The notes: generated from the sequence alone by a model not told the origin. Shown: positions 1-11,804, counted from the stretch's first letter. The stretch: DNA of 18,623 nt from Streptomyces roseochromogenus subsp. oscitans DS 12.976 (GCF_000497445.1 NZ_CM002285.1:8056885-8075507), one strand, 5' to 3'. Made by a program: numbers and translations.

Positions 1-1
1 C

Positions 2-1792
2 TGCCTGGAGCGTGCTCGCGCCGCCGACGAGGACCGCCGCGCCGCCCAGCGCGCCGCCGACGACGCCCGCCGCACTGCCCGCGCCCTGCGCGCCGAGCGC
101 TCCGAGATCGCCGGCGCCCCGGACGACGTACCGGTCGAGGACGCGGACGCCCCCAAGGCGTCCCTGCCCGCCCTCCGCGAGGCCTACCGCGCTGCCTCCC
201 AGCTGTACGAGAAAGTCGGCGTCGGCGCCGACCTGCGCGCCGAGCAGGCCCGTGCGGAGAGCGACGAGAGCGCCGCCCGTGCCGAGCTGGACCGGCTCAG
301 CAACAAGGTCCGCACCCGCGCGGAGCAGCTGCTTCAGTCGCCCGACGGCTCCGACGGTCCCTCCCGGCAGGCCGCCGCCGCCCGCGCGGAGGAACTGGTG
401 CAGCTCCTGGAGACCCGGATGTCGACGGCGAGCGAGCAGCTCGGCCGGCTGCGCGGCGAGGCCGAGCGGCACGCGCCCGAGGACGGCGAGGCGCACACCG
501 AGCTGCCGGAGGAACTCGTCCCGTGCGACGCCGAGCACGCCCAGGCGAAGCTGCGCACCGCGACCGGCGAGCTCGCCTCCCGTACCGAGGCGCTGGCCGA
601 GGCCCGCGAGGCACACGCCGAGCTGCTGGAGGCCCACCGGGCCGCCGAGGACGCGGCCGGCGGCTTCGACGAGATCGCCGCGATGCTCCGCGACCTGCTG
701 CGCGAACACGCCCCCGAGGAGGAGCAGGAGGAGCCTGAGCCGTACCCCGGCAGCCTGGAGGAGGCCCGGCACTCCGCGGCCGAGGCGCGCCGCTCGCTGC
801 GCGGCTGCGCCGCCGACCTGTCCGCCGCCGAGGCGGCCGTGCGCGAGGCGAGCGATGTGCTGGTCCGGCACGCCAACTCCACGCGCTACGAGCAGGTCCG
901 CACCCCGGCCCGGCAGCAGATCCGCGAACTGCCCGCCTCCGCGCTGCCGGAGCACGCGCAGAAGTGGGCGGACGCCTTCGCGCCCCGACTGCGCGTCCTG
1001 ACGGACGAGTTGGCTCAGCTGGAGCGCAACCGCGACTCGATCGTGGACCGCCTGCGCGGCCTGGTCGAGTCCGCCCTCGCCACCCTGCGCTCCGCCCAGC
1101 GGCTCTCCCGCCTCCCCGAAGGCCTCGGCGAATGGTCCGGGCAGGAGTTCCTGCGCATCCGCTTCGAGGAGCCCGACCAGGCCACGCTCACCGAGCGGCT
1201 CGGCGAAGTCATCGACGAGGCCACGCGCGCGGCCGTGAAGAAGAACTCCGACCTGCGCCGTGACGGCATGTCCCTGCTGCTGCGGGGCGTCGCAGCCGCC
1301 CTTCAGCCGAAGGGTGTCGCGGTCGAGATCCTCAAGCCGGACGCCGTACTGCGCGCGGAACGCGTCCCGGTCGGTCAGATGGGCGACGTCTTCTCCGGCG
1401 GCCAGCTGCTCACCGCCGCGATCGCGCTGTACTGCACGATGGCCGCCCTGCGTTCGAACGACCGAGGGCGGGACAAGCACCGGCACGCCGGCACGCTGTT
1501 CCTGGACAACCCCATCGGCCGCGCCAACGCCACGTACCTGCTGGAGCTGCAGCGAGCCGTGTCGGACGCGCTCGGCGTGCAGCTCCTGTACACCACCGGC
1601 CTGTTCGACACGACCGCGCTCGCCGAGTTCCCGCTGGTCATCCGGCTGCGTAACGACGCCGACCTCCGGGCGGGCCTGAAGTACATCAGCGTGGAGGAGC
1701 ACCTCCGGCCCGGTCTGCCGCAGCAGGCCCAGGCCGGAGAGGCGGTGCACAGCGAGATCACGGCGACGAGGATGTTCAAGAAGCCGGCGTGA
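2..1792 (+). CDS. SMC/Rad50-like coiled-coil ATPase, C-terminal part (5' truncated by window)
   Basis: The frame is open from base 2, so about 596 C-terminal residues are visible and the start lies outside the window. The first roughly 300 residues are rich in Ala, Glu and Arg with heptad-like spacing, as in a long coiled coil. The last 180 residues look like the C-terminal half of an ABC/SMC head: an SGGQ signature-like motif (about 1394-1405) followed by a hydrophobic strand ending LFLDNP (about 1496-1513) in the Walker B position, then a YTTG segment and a closing strand (VIRLRND). The N-terminal Walker A is outside the window. Such proteins usually act on DNA ends or chromosome structure, but the specific family was not recognised. 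The residue after the Walker B Asp is Asn where most ABC ATPases have Glu. Its stop lies three bases from that of the convergent choline oxidase gene. Confidence 0.8.
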   Translation, partial: CLERARAADEDRRAAQRAADDARRTARALRAERSEIAGAPDDVPVEDADAPKASLPALREAYRAASQLYEKVGVGADLRAEQARAESDESAARAELDRLSNKVRTRAEQLLQSPDGSDGPSRQAAAARAEELVQLLETRMSTASEQLGRLRGEAERHAPEDGEAHTELPEELVPCDAEHAQAKLRTATGELASRTEALAEAREAHAELLEAHRAAEDAAGGFDEIAAMLRDLLREHAPEEEQEEPEPYPGSLEEARHSAAEARRSLRGCAADLSAAEAAVREASDVLVRHANSTRYEQVRTPARQQIRELPASALPEHAQKWADAFAPRLRVLTDELAQLERNRDSIVDRLRGLVESALATLRSAQRLSRLPEGLGEWSGQEFLRIRFEEPDQATLTERLGEVIDEATRAAVKKNSDLRRDGMSLLLRGVAAALQPKGVAVEILKPDAVLRAERVPVGQMGDVFSGGQLLTAAIALYCTMAALRSNDRGRDKHRHAGTLFLDNPIGRANATYLLELQRAVSDALGVQLLYTTGLFDTTALAEFPLVIRLRNDADLRAGLKYISVEEHLRPGLPQQAQAGEAVHSEITATRMFKKPA

Positions 1793-1795
1793 CGT

Positions 1796-3346
1796 TCACG
1801 CGTCCTCTTTCACGAGGTCCGCGCACTTCTCGCCGATCATCATCGTCGTGATGCACGGATTGACGGCGATCAGGTCCGGCATCACCGACCCGTCGGCCAC
1901 CCGCAGCCCCTCGACCCCCTTGACCCGCAGCCGCGGGTCGAGCGGGGCCGAGGGGTCGTCGTCGGCGCCCATCTTCACCGTGCAGGACGGGTGGTAGACG
2001 GTGTTGTGCGTCTTATGGATGTAGTCCAGCAGCTCGTCGTCCGTCCGGACGTCCGGACCCGGAGCCAGTTCCGCGCCCGTCCAGCCGCCGAGCGCGGGCT
2101 GTGCGGCGATGCGGCGCGCCAGCTTCAGCCCGTACGTCATCACCCGCACATCGTGCTCGTGCGTGAAGTACCGCGGATCCACCTTCGGTTTGTCCCGGAA
2201 ATCGCGGGTCCGCAGCCGTACCGTGCCGCGCGACCTCGCCTTCGTCACATTGGGTGTCAGACAGAACGCGTTCTCGGAGGTGGGGTAGCCCCAGCGGGCG
2301 GTGTTCATGTCGAAGGGCACGGACCCGTAGTGGAACATCAGGTCGGGCCGGTCCAGGCCGGGCTCGGTGTCGTAGAAGATGCCCGCCTCCCACCACTGGC
2401 TCGACAGGGTGGGCATGGGCTGCTTCGCCTCCCACATGATCACGCCCTCCGGGTGGTCCTGGAGGTTCTCGCCGACGCCGGGGGAGTCGACGACGACGTC
2501 CACGCCGACCTCGCGCAGCTGCCCGGCCGGGCCGATGCCGGACAGCATCAGCAGCTTGGGGGAGTCGATCGAGCCGCACGAGACGATCACCTCGCGCCGG
2601 GCCCGTACCGTGCGGGTGTGCACCAGGTCGGGGTCCAGGTACTCGGCGCCCACACACCGGCGGCCCTCCAGCACCAGCCGTTTCGCACGCACCCCGGTCC
2701 GGACGTCAAGATTCGGACGTTTGCCCATCACGGGGTGCAGATAGGCGACGGACGACGACTGGCGGATGTTGTTCTCGTCGGAGTTGATCTGGAACCAGTT
2801 GGCCCCGCGCACCACCGTCTTCCCGGTGTTGAACGCGACCGTGGGTATCCCGGCCTGCGCGCACGCCTCCAGCAGGGCCGCGCCGCACGGATCGGCGCCC
2901 TTCAGCGTGCGCAGCCTCACCGGGCCGGTGCGGCCGTGGTGGTCGCCGGGCGCGTCGTTGTTCTCCAGCCGCCGGTACAGCGGGAACAGGTCGGCCGCGC
3001 TCCAGCCCGTACAGCCCCGGGCGGCCCAGTCGTCCAGGTCCTCCGCCGGTGCCCAGAAGGCGATGGCGGAATTGTGCGAGGAACAGCCGCCCAGCACTTT
3101 CGCGCGCGCGTGCCGCATAAAACTGTTGCCGCTGGCCTGTGGTTCGACCGGGTAGTCCCAGTCGTAGCCGGACTCCAGCAGACCCATCCAGCGCTCCAGC
3201 CGGAGAACGTCGTCGTCGCCGACGTCGCTCGGCCCCGCCTCCAGCACGCACACCGTCACGGACGGGTCCTCGGAGAGCCGTGCCGCCACCACGTTGCCCG
3301 CCGTGCCGCCGCCGACCACCACGTAGTCGAACTCATCGATGCTCAT
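1796..3346 (-). CDS. codA: Choline oxidase (GMC-family flavoprotein)
   Basis: This 516-residue protein closely resembles Arthrobacter globiformis choline oxidase along its whole length, including the RWMxLLESGYDWDYP and FMRHARAKV blocks. Choline oxidase converts choline to betaine aldehyde and on to glycine betaine, reducing O2 to H2O2 at each step. Visible features are the N-terminal FAD motif GGGTAG (residues 12-17), His91 in CSSHNS (site of covalent FAD attachment in the family), His298 and Glu300 in QDHPEG (Glu binds the trimethylammonium group), Val450/His452 in NTVYHP and Asn496 in VNP, the catalytic pair. All known active-site residues are therefore present. The ATG at 3346 has an AAGGAGGT ribosome site four bases upstream; in-frame sequence further upstream overlaps the permease gene and is not used. 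It is the last gene of the operon, 41 bp after the permease. It lies convergent to the ATPase gene. Confidence 0.93.
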   Translation of the reverse strand: MSIDEFDYVVVGGGTAGNVVAARLSEDPSVTVCVLEAGPSDVGDDDVLRLERWMGLLESGYDWDYPVEPQASGNSFMRHARAKVLGGCSSHNSAIAFWAPAEDLDDWAARGCTGWSAADLFPLYRRLENNDAPGDHHGRTGPVRLRTLKGADPCGAALLEACAQAGIPTVAFNTGKTVVRGANWFQINSDENNIRQSSSVAYLHPVMGKRPNLDVRTGVRAKRLVLEGRRCVGAEYLDPDLVHTRTVRARREVIVSCGSIDSPKLLMLSGIGPAGQLREVGVDVVVDSPGVGENLQDHPEGVIMWEAKQPMPTLSSQWWEAGIFYDTEPGLDRPDLMFHYGSVPFDMNTARWGYPTSENAFCLTPNVTKARSRGTVRLRTRDFRDKPKVDPRYFTHEHDVRVMTYGLKLARRIAAQPALGGWTGAELAPGPDVRTDDELLDYIHKTHNTVYHPSCTVKMGADDDPSAPLDPRLRVKGVEGLRVADGSVMPDLIAVNPCITTMMIGEKCADLVKEDA

Positions 3347-3387
3347 GTGACCTCCTTGCCTGACAGAACAGGTGGATTCGGGCGGTG

Positions 3388-4956
3388 TCAGTCGGCCGCC
3401 GGAGCGGTGAGGGGAGCCGAGGAGGCGGCGGACGCCGTCTCCAGCCGGTGTTCGGCGAGCACGCCGGTGCGGTGGCGCTGCACGAACCAGTAATAGGCGA
3501 AGCCGCCGCCCGCGATGACCGCGACGAACAGCACCGCGCCCCAGCGCAGATACCAGTGGTACGGCGCACTCGCGTTGTAGACGGCGGCGCGCGGCCAGAT
3601 GAGGTTGACCGTCATGGCCGCGCCCCACACGACCGCGACGATGTTGACGAGCAGCCCCCAGCGGCCCAGCGAGAACCTGCCCCCGCCGGCCGGCTGCCAC
3701 TTCCCGCGCAGCCGGGCCACCAGCATGGGCACGGTGACGCCCAGGTAGGCGAGGTAGATCATGATGATGCCGATGCTGGTGACGACCGTGAAGATCTGCG
3801 GCTGGCGGATGTTGACCACGAGGATCGCCAGCGCCAGCACGCCGATGATCACGGCCGGCAGGACGGGGGTCTTGAAGCGCGGGCTGACCCGGGCCAGCAG
3901 CGAGGACGCGGGCAGGTTGTTGTCCCGGGCCATGGCGAACGCCAGCCGGATCGCCGCCGTGTGCACGGCCAGCGCGCACACCGTGACCGCGATCAGCACA
4001 CACCACAGCATCGCCTTGCCGGCGGTCGGACCGAGGACGTCGAGCACCACGTACTGCAGGCCGTCCGTGGACAGCTTGTCGCTCTTGAGGCTGGAGACGC
4101 TCATCAGCGCCAACAGGAGCACCAGTCCGCCGAGGATGAAGGAGGCGACGATCGCGCGGATGATGGCGCGCGGGGCGTTCCGGGACGGGTCCAGTGACTC
4201 CTCGCCGAGCGAGGCGGCGGTGTCGAAGCCGTACATGACGTACGCCGAGGCCAGCGACGCCACCAGGAACGCGCCGAGATAGCCGGTCGAGTAGCCCGCA
4301 CCGGTGTGGTTCGTCTGCATGACGACTTGAGGACCGCGGGTGATGTGGACGGCGAACAGGATGATCAATACAACGGTCGCGATCAACTCGATGAAGACAC
4401 CCGCTGTGTTGATCGTGGCCATCAACTTGACGCCGAACGCATTGATCAATGTGGTGAACAGAATCAACACGCCCGCCAGGATCACCGCATTGGTCGCCAC
4501 GTCGTACTTCCCGGTGCCGTCCCCGACGAACTGGAACGTGGACGAGATCTGCGGCAGCGTCAACTGGTAGGCCAGCGCGACCGCCGAGATGGACACGATG
4601 GACGCGATCAACATCATCCACCCGGCCAGCCAGCCGAGATGCGGATTGCCGATCTTCTTCGACCAGTTGTAGACGGAGCCGGCCACCGGGTAGCGGGCGG
4701 CGAGTTCGGCGAAGCACAGGGCGACCATGAACTGGCCGACGAACACCATCGGCCACGACCACCAGTAGGCCGGACCGCCGCTGCCGTAGCCGAAGTAGAA
4801 CAGCTGGAAGGTGCCGGTCAGGATGGAGATGTAGCTGATCCCGGCGGCGAAGGTGTGGAAGTTGCCGAGCGTGCGTTTGAGTTCGGGTTTGTAGCCGAAT
4901 TCGGCGAGTTCGGCGTCGTCGTGGTGTGGGCCTGGCGATTGCTCCGTGGCTGTCAT
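3388..4956 (-). CDS. APC-superfamily permease, amino acid/choline transporter type
   Basis: A 522-residue integral membrane protein with about twelve hydrophobic segments. The N-terminus has the FGYKPELKRTLG motif followed by a helix starting FAAGISYISI, typical of the amino acid/choline transporter (ACT) branch of the APC superfamily, which includes yeast choline and GABA permeases. A conserved GFDTAASLGEE-like loop and a PRAI segment follow mid-protein. The ATG at 4956 has AGAGGAG seven bases upstream and lies 20 bases past the end of the aldehyde dehydrogenase gene. An in-frame extension to 5115 would overlap that gene and has no support. Placement between aldehyde dehydrogenase and choline oxidase suggests uptake of choline or a betaine-related compound, but family members carry many amines and amino acids, so the substrate is inferred from context only. 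Confidence 0.88.
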   Translation of the reverse strand: MTATEQSPGPHHDDAELAEFGYKPELKRTLGNFHTFAAGISYISILTGTFQLFYFGYGSGGPAYWWSWPMVFVGQFMVALCFAELAARYPVAGSVYNWSKKIGNPHLGWLAGWMMLIASIVSISAVALAYQLTLPQISSTFQFVGDGTGKYDVATNAVILAGVLILFTTLINAFGVKLMATINTAGVFIELIATVVLIILFAVHITRGPQVVMQTNHTGAGYSTGYLGAFLVASLASAYVMYGFDTAASLGEESLDPSRNAPRAIIRAIVASFILGGLVLLLALMSVSSLKSDKLSTDGLQYVVLDVLGPTAGKAMLWCVLIAVTVCALAVHTAAIRLAFAMARDNNLPASSLLARVSPRFKTPVLPAVIIGVLALAILVVNIRQPQIFTVVTSIGIIMIYLAYLGVTVPMLVARLRGKWQPAGGGRFSLGRWGLLVNIVAVVWGAAMTVNLIWPRAAVYNASAPYHWYLRWGAVLFVAVIAGGGFAYYWFVQRHRTGVLAEHRLETASAASSAPLTAPAAD

Positions 4957-4975
4957 GAACGGACTCCTCTGGCTG

Positions 4976-6442
4976 TCAGTCGAACCAGCCCTGTGGTGCC
5001 GGCGCGGTGGTGCGCCAGATGTGTTTCGTCTCGCGGTACTCGGCGAGTCCCGCCGGTCCGAGTTCACGCCCGCACCCGGACTGCTTGTAACCACCCCATT
5101 CGGCCTGCGGCACATACGGGTGGTAGTCGTTGATCCAGACCGTGCCGAGGCGCAGGCCCGCCGCGACCCGGGCGGCCCTGGCCTCGTCGCCGGTCCACAC
5201 GGCGCCCGCGAGGCCGTAGACCGTGTCGTTGGCGAGCCGCACGGCCTCGTCCTCGGTGGTGAACCGCTCGACGGTCAGCACCGGCCCGAAGGACTCCTCG
5301 CGGACCACCGACATGCCGCTGGTGCACGCGTCCAGGACGGTCGGGAGGTAGTAGAAGCCCTCGTCATAGCCGGGGCCGGAGGGCCGGGCGCCGCCGCAGC
5401 GCAGCACCGCGCCCTCCTCGATGCCCCGGGCCACATAGGCCTCGACCTTCGCCCGGTGGGCCGCCGAGATCAGCGGCCCGGTCTGTGCCCGTTCATCGAA
5501 CGGGCCGCCCAGCCGGATCAGTTGAGCCCGGCGTACGACCTCGTCCGTGAACCGGTCGTGCAGCACGTCCTCGACCAGCAGCCGGGCCCCGGCCGAGCAG
5601 ACCTGCCCGGAGTGCAGGAAGACCGCCGTGAGCGCCATGTCGACGGCCGCCTCGAAGCCGGCGTCCGCGAAGACGATGTTGGGGTTCTTCCCGCCGAGTT
5701 CGAGCGCCACCTTCTTCACCGTGCCGGCCGCCGCGGCCATCAGCCGGCGGCCGGTTTGCAGACCGCCGGTGAAGGAGACCAGGTCGACGTCCGGATGGTC
5801 GCCCAGCGGGGCGCCCGCCTCCGGACCGGCGCCCAGCACCAGATTGGCCACGCCCGGCGGCAGCCCCGCCTCCGCCAGCAGCCGCGTCAGGTGGATCGCG
5901 GTGTGCGGGGTCAGCTCGCTCGGCTTCAGCACGAACGTGTTGCCCGCCGCGAGGGCCGGGGCGACCTTCCACGCGGTCTGCAGCAGCGGATAGTTCCACG
6001 GCGTGATCAGGGCGCACACGCCGACCGGTTCGTGCACGACCCGGCTGTCGACGCCCTCCCGGCCCGTGTCGACCACCCGCCCGGTCTCGCTCGCCGCCAG
6101 CCGCCCGAAGTACCGGAAACAGTTGACGACATCGTCAATGTCGTACACGCTCTCCACCAGCCTCTTGCCGGTGTCAAGAGATTCGGCGCGGGCCAGGGCG
6201 TCCCGGTCGCGGACGAGGAGGTCCGCGACCCGCAGGAGCAGATCACCGCGCCCCGCCGCCGGTGTGCGCGGCCAGGGGCCGGTGTCGAAGGCCCGCCGGG
6301 CCGCCGCGATCGCCTCCACGGTGTCCTTGCCGCCGGCCTCGTCGACGACGCCGACCAGGGAGCCGTCGGCGGGACAGCGGATCTCCCGGGTGCGCCCGTC
6401 CAGGGCGCCGCGCCACGCGCCGTCGATGTAGAGGTCAGGCAT
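4976..6442 (-). CDS. gbsA: Betaine aldehyde dehydrogenase (ALDH superfamily)
   Basis: A 488-residue NAD(P)-dependent aldehyde dehydrogenase of normal length. Key residues are Asn150 in TPWNYP, the SFTGG coenzyme motif (223-227), Glu248 in LELGG and the nucleophile Cys282 in SGQVCSAG. The C-terminal block INDYHPYVPQAEWGGYKQSG matches Bacillus GbsA-type betaine aldehyde dehydrogenases better than generic ALDHs. The expected reaction is betaine aldehyde to glycine betaine in the cytoplasm. The ATG overlaps the end of the upstream Rieske gene by eight bases (6435-6442), with GGGAG six bases before it, so the two are probably translationally coupled. Because choline oxidase also performs this step, the enzyme may clear leaked betaine aldehyde or act on another amino aldehyde. 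Confidence 0.88.
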   Translation of the reverse strand: MPDLYIDGAWRGALDGRTREIRCPADGSLVGVVDEAGGKDTVEAIAAARRAFDTGPWPRTPAAGRGDLLLRVADLLVRDRDALARAESLDTGKRLVESVYDIDDVVNCFRYFGRLAASETGRVVDTGREGVDSRVVHEPVGVCALITPWNYPLLQTAWKVAPALAAGNTFVLKPSELTPHTAIHLTRLLAEAGLPPGVANLVLGAGPEAGAPLGDHPDVDLVSFTGGLQTGRRLMAAAAGTVKKVALELGGKNPNIVFADAGFEAAVDMALTAVFLHSGQVCSAGARLLVEDVLHDRFTDEVVRRAQLIRLGGPFDERAQTGPLISAAHRAKVEAYVARGIEEGAVLRCGGARPSGPGYDEGFYYLPTVLDACTSGMSVVREESFGPVLTVERFTTEDEAVRLANDTVYGLAGAVWTGDEARAARVAAGLRLGTVWINDYHPYVPQAEWGGYKQSGCGRELGPAGLAEYRETKHIWRTTAPAPQGWFD

Positions 6443-7565
6443 CGGCGTCTCCCAGCCGGCCGAGCAGCCACTCGTGGAAGATCCCGATGTGGTGCTCGTT
6501 GGGGACGAGGACCCCGCCGCTTCGGTACGCGCGCGAGGACATCGCCGGCTGGGTGCGCTCGCACGCCTCGAAATCCTGCAGATTGACCCGGTGGAACAGC
6601 TCCACGGAGTGCGACACGTCAGCGCCCGACGCCACCACCTCCGGCGCGTACAGCCAGTCGCACTCCACGACCGTGCGGTCCTCGGCCAGCGGGAACATCC
6701 GGTGCACGATGACGTGGTCGGGGACGAGATTGACGAACACGGTCGGCTTGACCGTGATGGCGTAGTAGCGGCGGTCCTGGTCCGCGCCGACCTCGGGGAG
6801 CTTGGCGAAGCCCGCGCTGCCGTCGACCGTGAACCCCTTGATCTCCGCGCCGAACTCCGCGCCGTGCCCGACGTAGTACTGGGCGGCGTACCCGTCCGCG
6901 AACTCCGGGAGCACCTCGACGAGCTCGGGGTGGATCGTCGCGCAGTGGTAGCACTCCATGAAGTTCTCTACGATCAGCTTCCAGTTGGCCCGCACGTCGT
7001 AGGTGATGCGTCTGCCCAGGGCCAGTCGCTCGGTGCCGTAGTGCTCGATGGCGGCCGCGTCGCCGAGCCGTTCCACGGCCGCGTACATCACGGTGTCCTC
7101 GAAGGAGGGCGGTTCGTCTGCGAGGCACACCCACGCGTAGCCGAGCCATTCACGCAGGGCCACATTGATCAACCCGTACGCGACTCGATCAATATCCGGC
7201 ATCTTGATCAAGTTGGGTGCTGCGATCAACTTGCCGTCAAGGTCGTACGTCCATGCGTGGTACGGGCACTGCAGAGTGCGGCGCACCTCGCCGGACTCCT
7301 CGGTGCACAGCCGTGCGCCCCGGTGCCGGCACACGTTCAGGAAGGCGCGCAGCTCACCCGTACGCGCGCGGGTGATGATGACGTTCTCGCGGCCCACCTG
7401 GACCGTGCGGAAGGCGCCCGGCCGGTCCAGGTCGGCGCTGCGGACCGCGCAGAACCACAGGGACTCGAAGACGGTCTCCTGCTCCTGCCTGAAGACGTCC
7501 GGGTCGGTGTAGTAGCGGCCGGGAAGCGTCGCTATGAGGCTCGGGGAGATCGGTGTCGTCGTCAC
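6435..7565 (-). CDS. gbcA: Rieske non-heme iron oxygenase, glycine-betaine demethylase type
   Basis: A 376-residue oxygenase alpha subunit. The N-terminal Rieske [2Fe-2S] ligands are Cys79-x-His81 and Cys100-x2-His103. The mononuclear iron site is His207 and His212 (HCATIH) with Asp331 in NLQDFE. Glu204 occupies the position that bridges the two metal centres; Glu rather than Asp here is known from carnitine oxygenase CntA and fits the quaternary-ammonium oxygenase group. Expected reaction: O2-dependent demethylation of glycine betaine to dimethylglycine plus formaldehyde. The start is GTG at 7565 with GAGGAG eight bases upstream, 15 bp after the dimethylglycine oxidase stop. Other substrates of this group (stachydrine, carnitine) cannot be excluded from sequence, but neighbours on both sides of betaine metabolism support betaine. 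No reductase is fused or adjacent within the operon. Confidence 0.85.
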   Translation of the reverse strand: MTTTPISPSLIATLPGRYYTDPDVFRQEQETVFESLWFCAVRSADLDRPGAFRTVQVGRENVIITRARTGELRAFLNVCRHRGARLCTEESGEVRRTLQCPYHAWTYDLDGKLIAAPNLIKMPDIDRVAYGLINVALREWLGYAWVCLADEPPSFEDTVMYAAVERLGDAAAIEHYGTERLALGRRITYDVRANWKLIVENFMECYHCATIHPELVEVLPEFADGYAAQYYVGHGAEFGAEIKGFTVDGSAGFAKLPEVGADQDRRYYAITVKPTVFVNLVPDHVIVHRMFPLAEDRTVVECDWLYAPEVVASGADVSHSVELFHRVNLQDFEACERTQPAMSSRAYRSGGVLVPNEHHIGIFHEWLLGRLGDADA

Positions 7566-7580
7566 GGGGTGCTCCTCAGG

Positions 7581-10704
<3,124 letters not shown>

Positions 10705-10708
<4 letters not shown>

Positions 10709-11790
10709 AGCACGACCACCGAGCGCAGCACCTCGCCCCGCTGCATCTTGCCGAAGGCCTCCTCCACCTGGTCCAGGGCGATCGTCTCGGACACGAACGC
10801 GTTGAGGTCGAGCAGGCCGTACAGGTACTGGTCGATCAGGAAGGGGAAGTCCCGGCTCGGCAGGCAGTCGCCGTACCAGGAGGACTTGATCGCGCCGCCG
10901 CGCGAGAAGACGTCGATCAGCGGGAGTTCGACCGTCATCTCGGGCGATGGCACACCGACCTGGACCAGCAGACCGGCGTGATCGCGCATGTAGAAGGCCT
11001 GCTTGAACGTCTCGGGCCGGCCGACCGCGTCGATGGCGATGTCCACGCCGTAACCGTCGGTGAGTTCCCGGACCGCCTCGATCGGGTCGGTGCCACGGGA
11101 GTTGACGGTGTGGGTGGCGCCGAACTTCTCGGCCTGGTCCAGCTTCTTGTCGTCGATGTCGACGGCGATGACCTTCATGGCGCCGTTCAGACAGGCGCCC
11201 GCGATGGCCGCGTTGCCGACGCCGCCGCAGCCGATGACGGCGACCGAGTCACCGCGGCCGACTTTGCCGGTGTTGACGGCGGCGCCGTAACCGGCCATCA
11301 CCCCGCAGCCGATGAGACCGGCCGCCTCGGGCCGCGCGGCCGGGTCGATCTTCACCGCCTGACCGGCCGCTACCAGCGTCTTCTCGGCGAAGGCGCCGAT
11401 ACCGAGGGCGTTGCTGAGCGGGGTGCCGTCCCGCAGGGTCATCGGCTGTGCTGCATTGCGGGAGTCGAAGCAGTACCAGGGGCGGCCACGCCGACAGGAA
11501 CGGCAGTTGCCGCAGGGTGCCCGCCAGGCCAGCACCACGTAGTCGCCGGGCCTGAGGTCGGTGACACCCGGGCCGACCGCCTCGATCGTGCCCGCCGCCT
11601 CATGGCCCAGCAGGAACGGGAAGTCGTCGTTGACCGCGCCCTCCCGGTAGTGGAGATCCGTGTGGCACACCCCGCAGGCCTGCACCTCCACCAGGACCTC
11701 GCCGGGACCCGGATCGGGGACGACGATCGTCCGCACCTCCACGGGTGCGCCCTTCTCCACTGCGACTACGGCACGGGCCTCGTGTGGCAC
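10705..11790 (-). CDS. mscR: S-(hydroxymethyl)mycothiol dehydrogenase / S-nitrosomycothiol reductase
   Basis: A 361-residue zinc-dependent medium-chain dehydrogenase, the same length as the mycothiol-dependent formaldehyde dehydrogenases. Catalytic zinc ligands are Cys39 (CGVCHTD), His63 with Glu64 (GHEAAG) and Cys162 (IGCGVMAG). Structural zinc cysteines are 93, 96, 99 and 107. The NAD motif is GCGGVG (187-192) followed by Asp211. The NAAQ and [10 protein letters not shown] blocks are characteristic of this subgroup. It oxidises the formaldehyde-mycothiol adduct with NAD. The GTG at 11790 is chosen because AGAGGAG lies six to seven bases upstream and the protein then begins where family members do; an ATG at 11844 is in frame but would add 18 residues over the candidate operator and transcription start. 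It is the first gene of the catabolic operon, so formaldehyde detoxification is made first. Confidence 0.92.
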
Positions 11791-11804
11791 GACAAGCTCC
11801 TCTG

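Noticed and set aside
1796..4762. A single 988-codon minus-strand frame covering choline oxidase and much of the permease region
   Set aside because: Only the part from the ATG at 3346 has recognisable protein and a ribosome site. The rest is an out-of-frame shadow of the permease gene.
4946..6586. A 546-codon plus-strand frame opposite the aldehyde dehydrogenase
   Set aside because: The minus strand encodes a complete aldehyde dehydrogenase with catalytic Cys and Glu; the plus frame is a GC-driven shadow.
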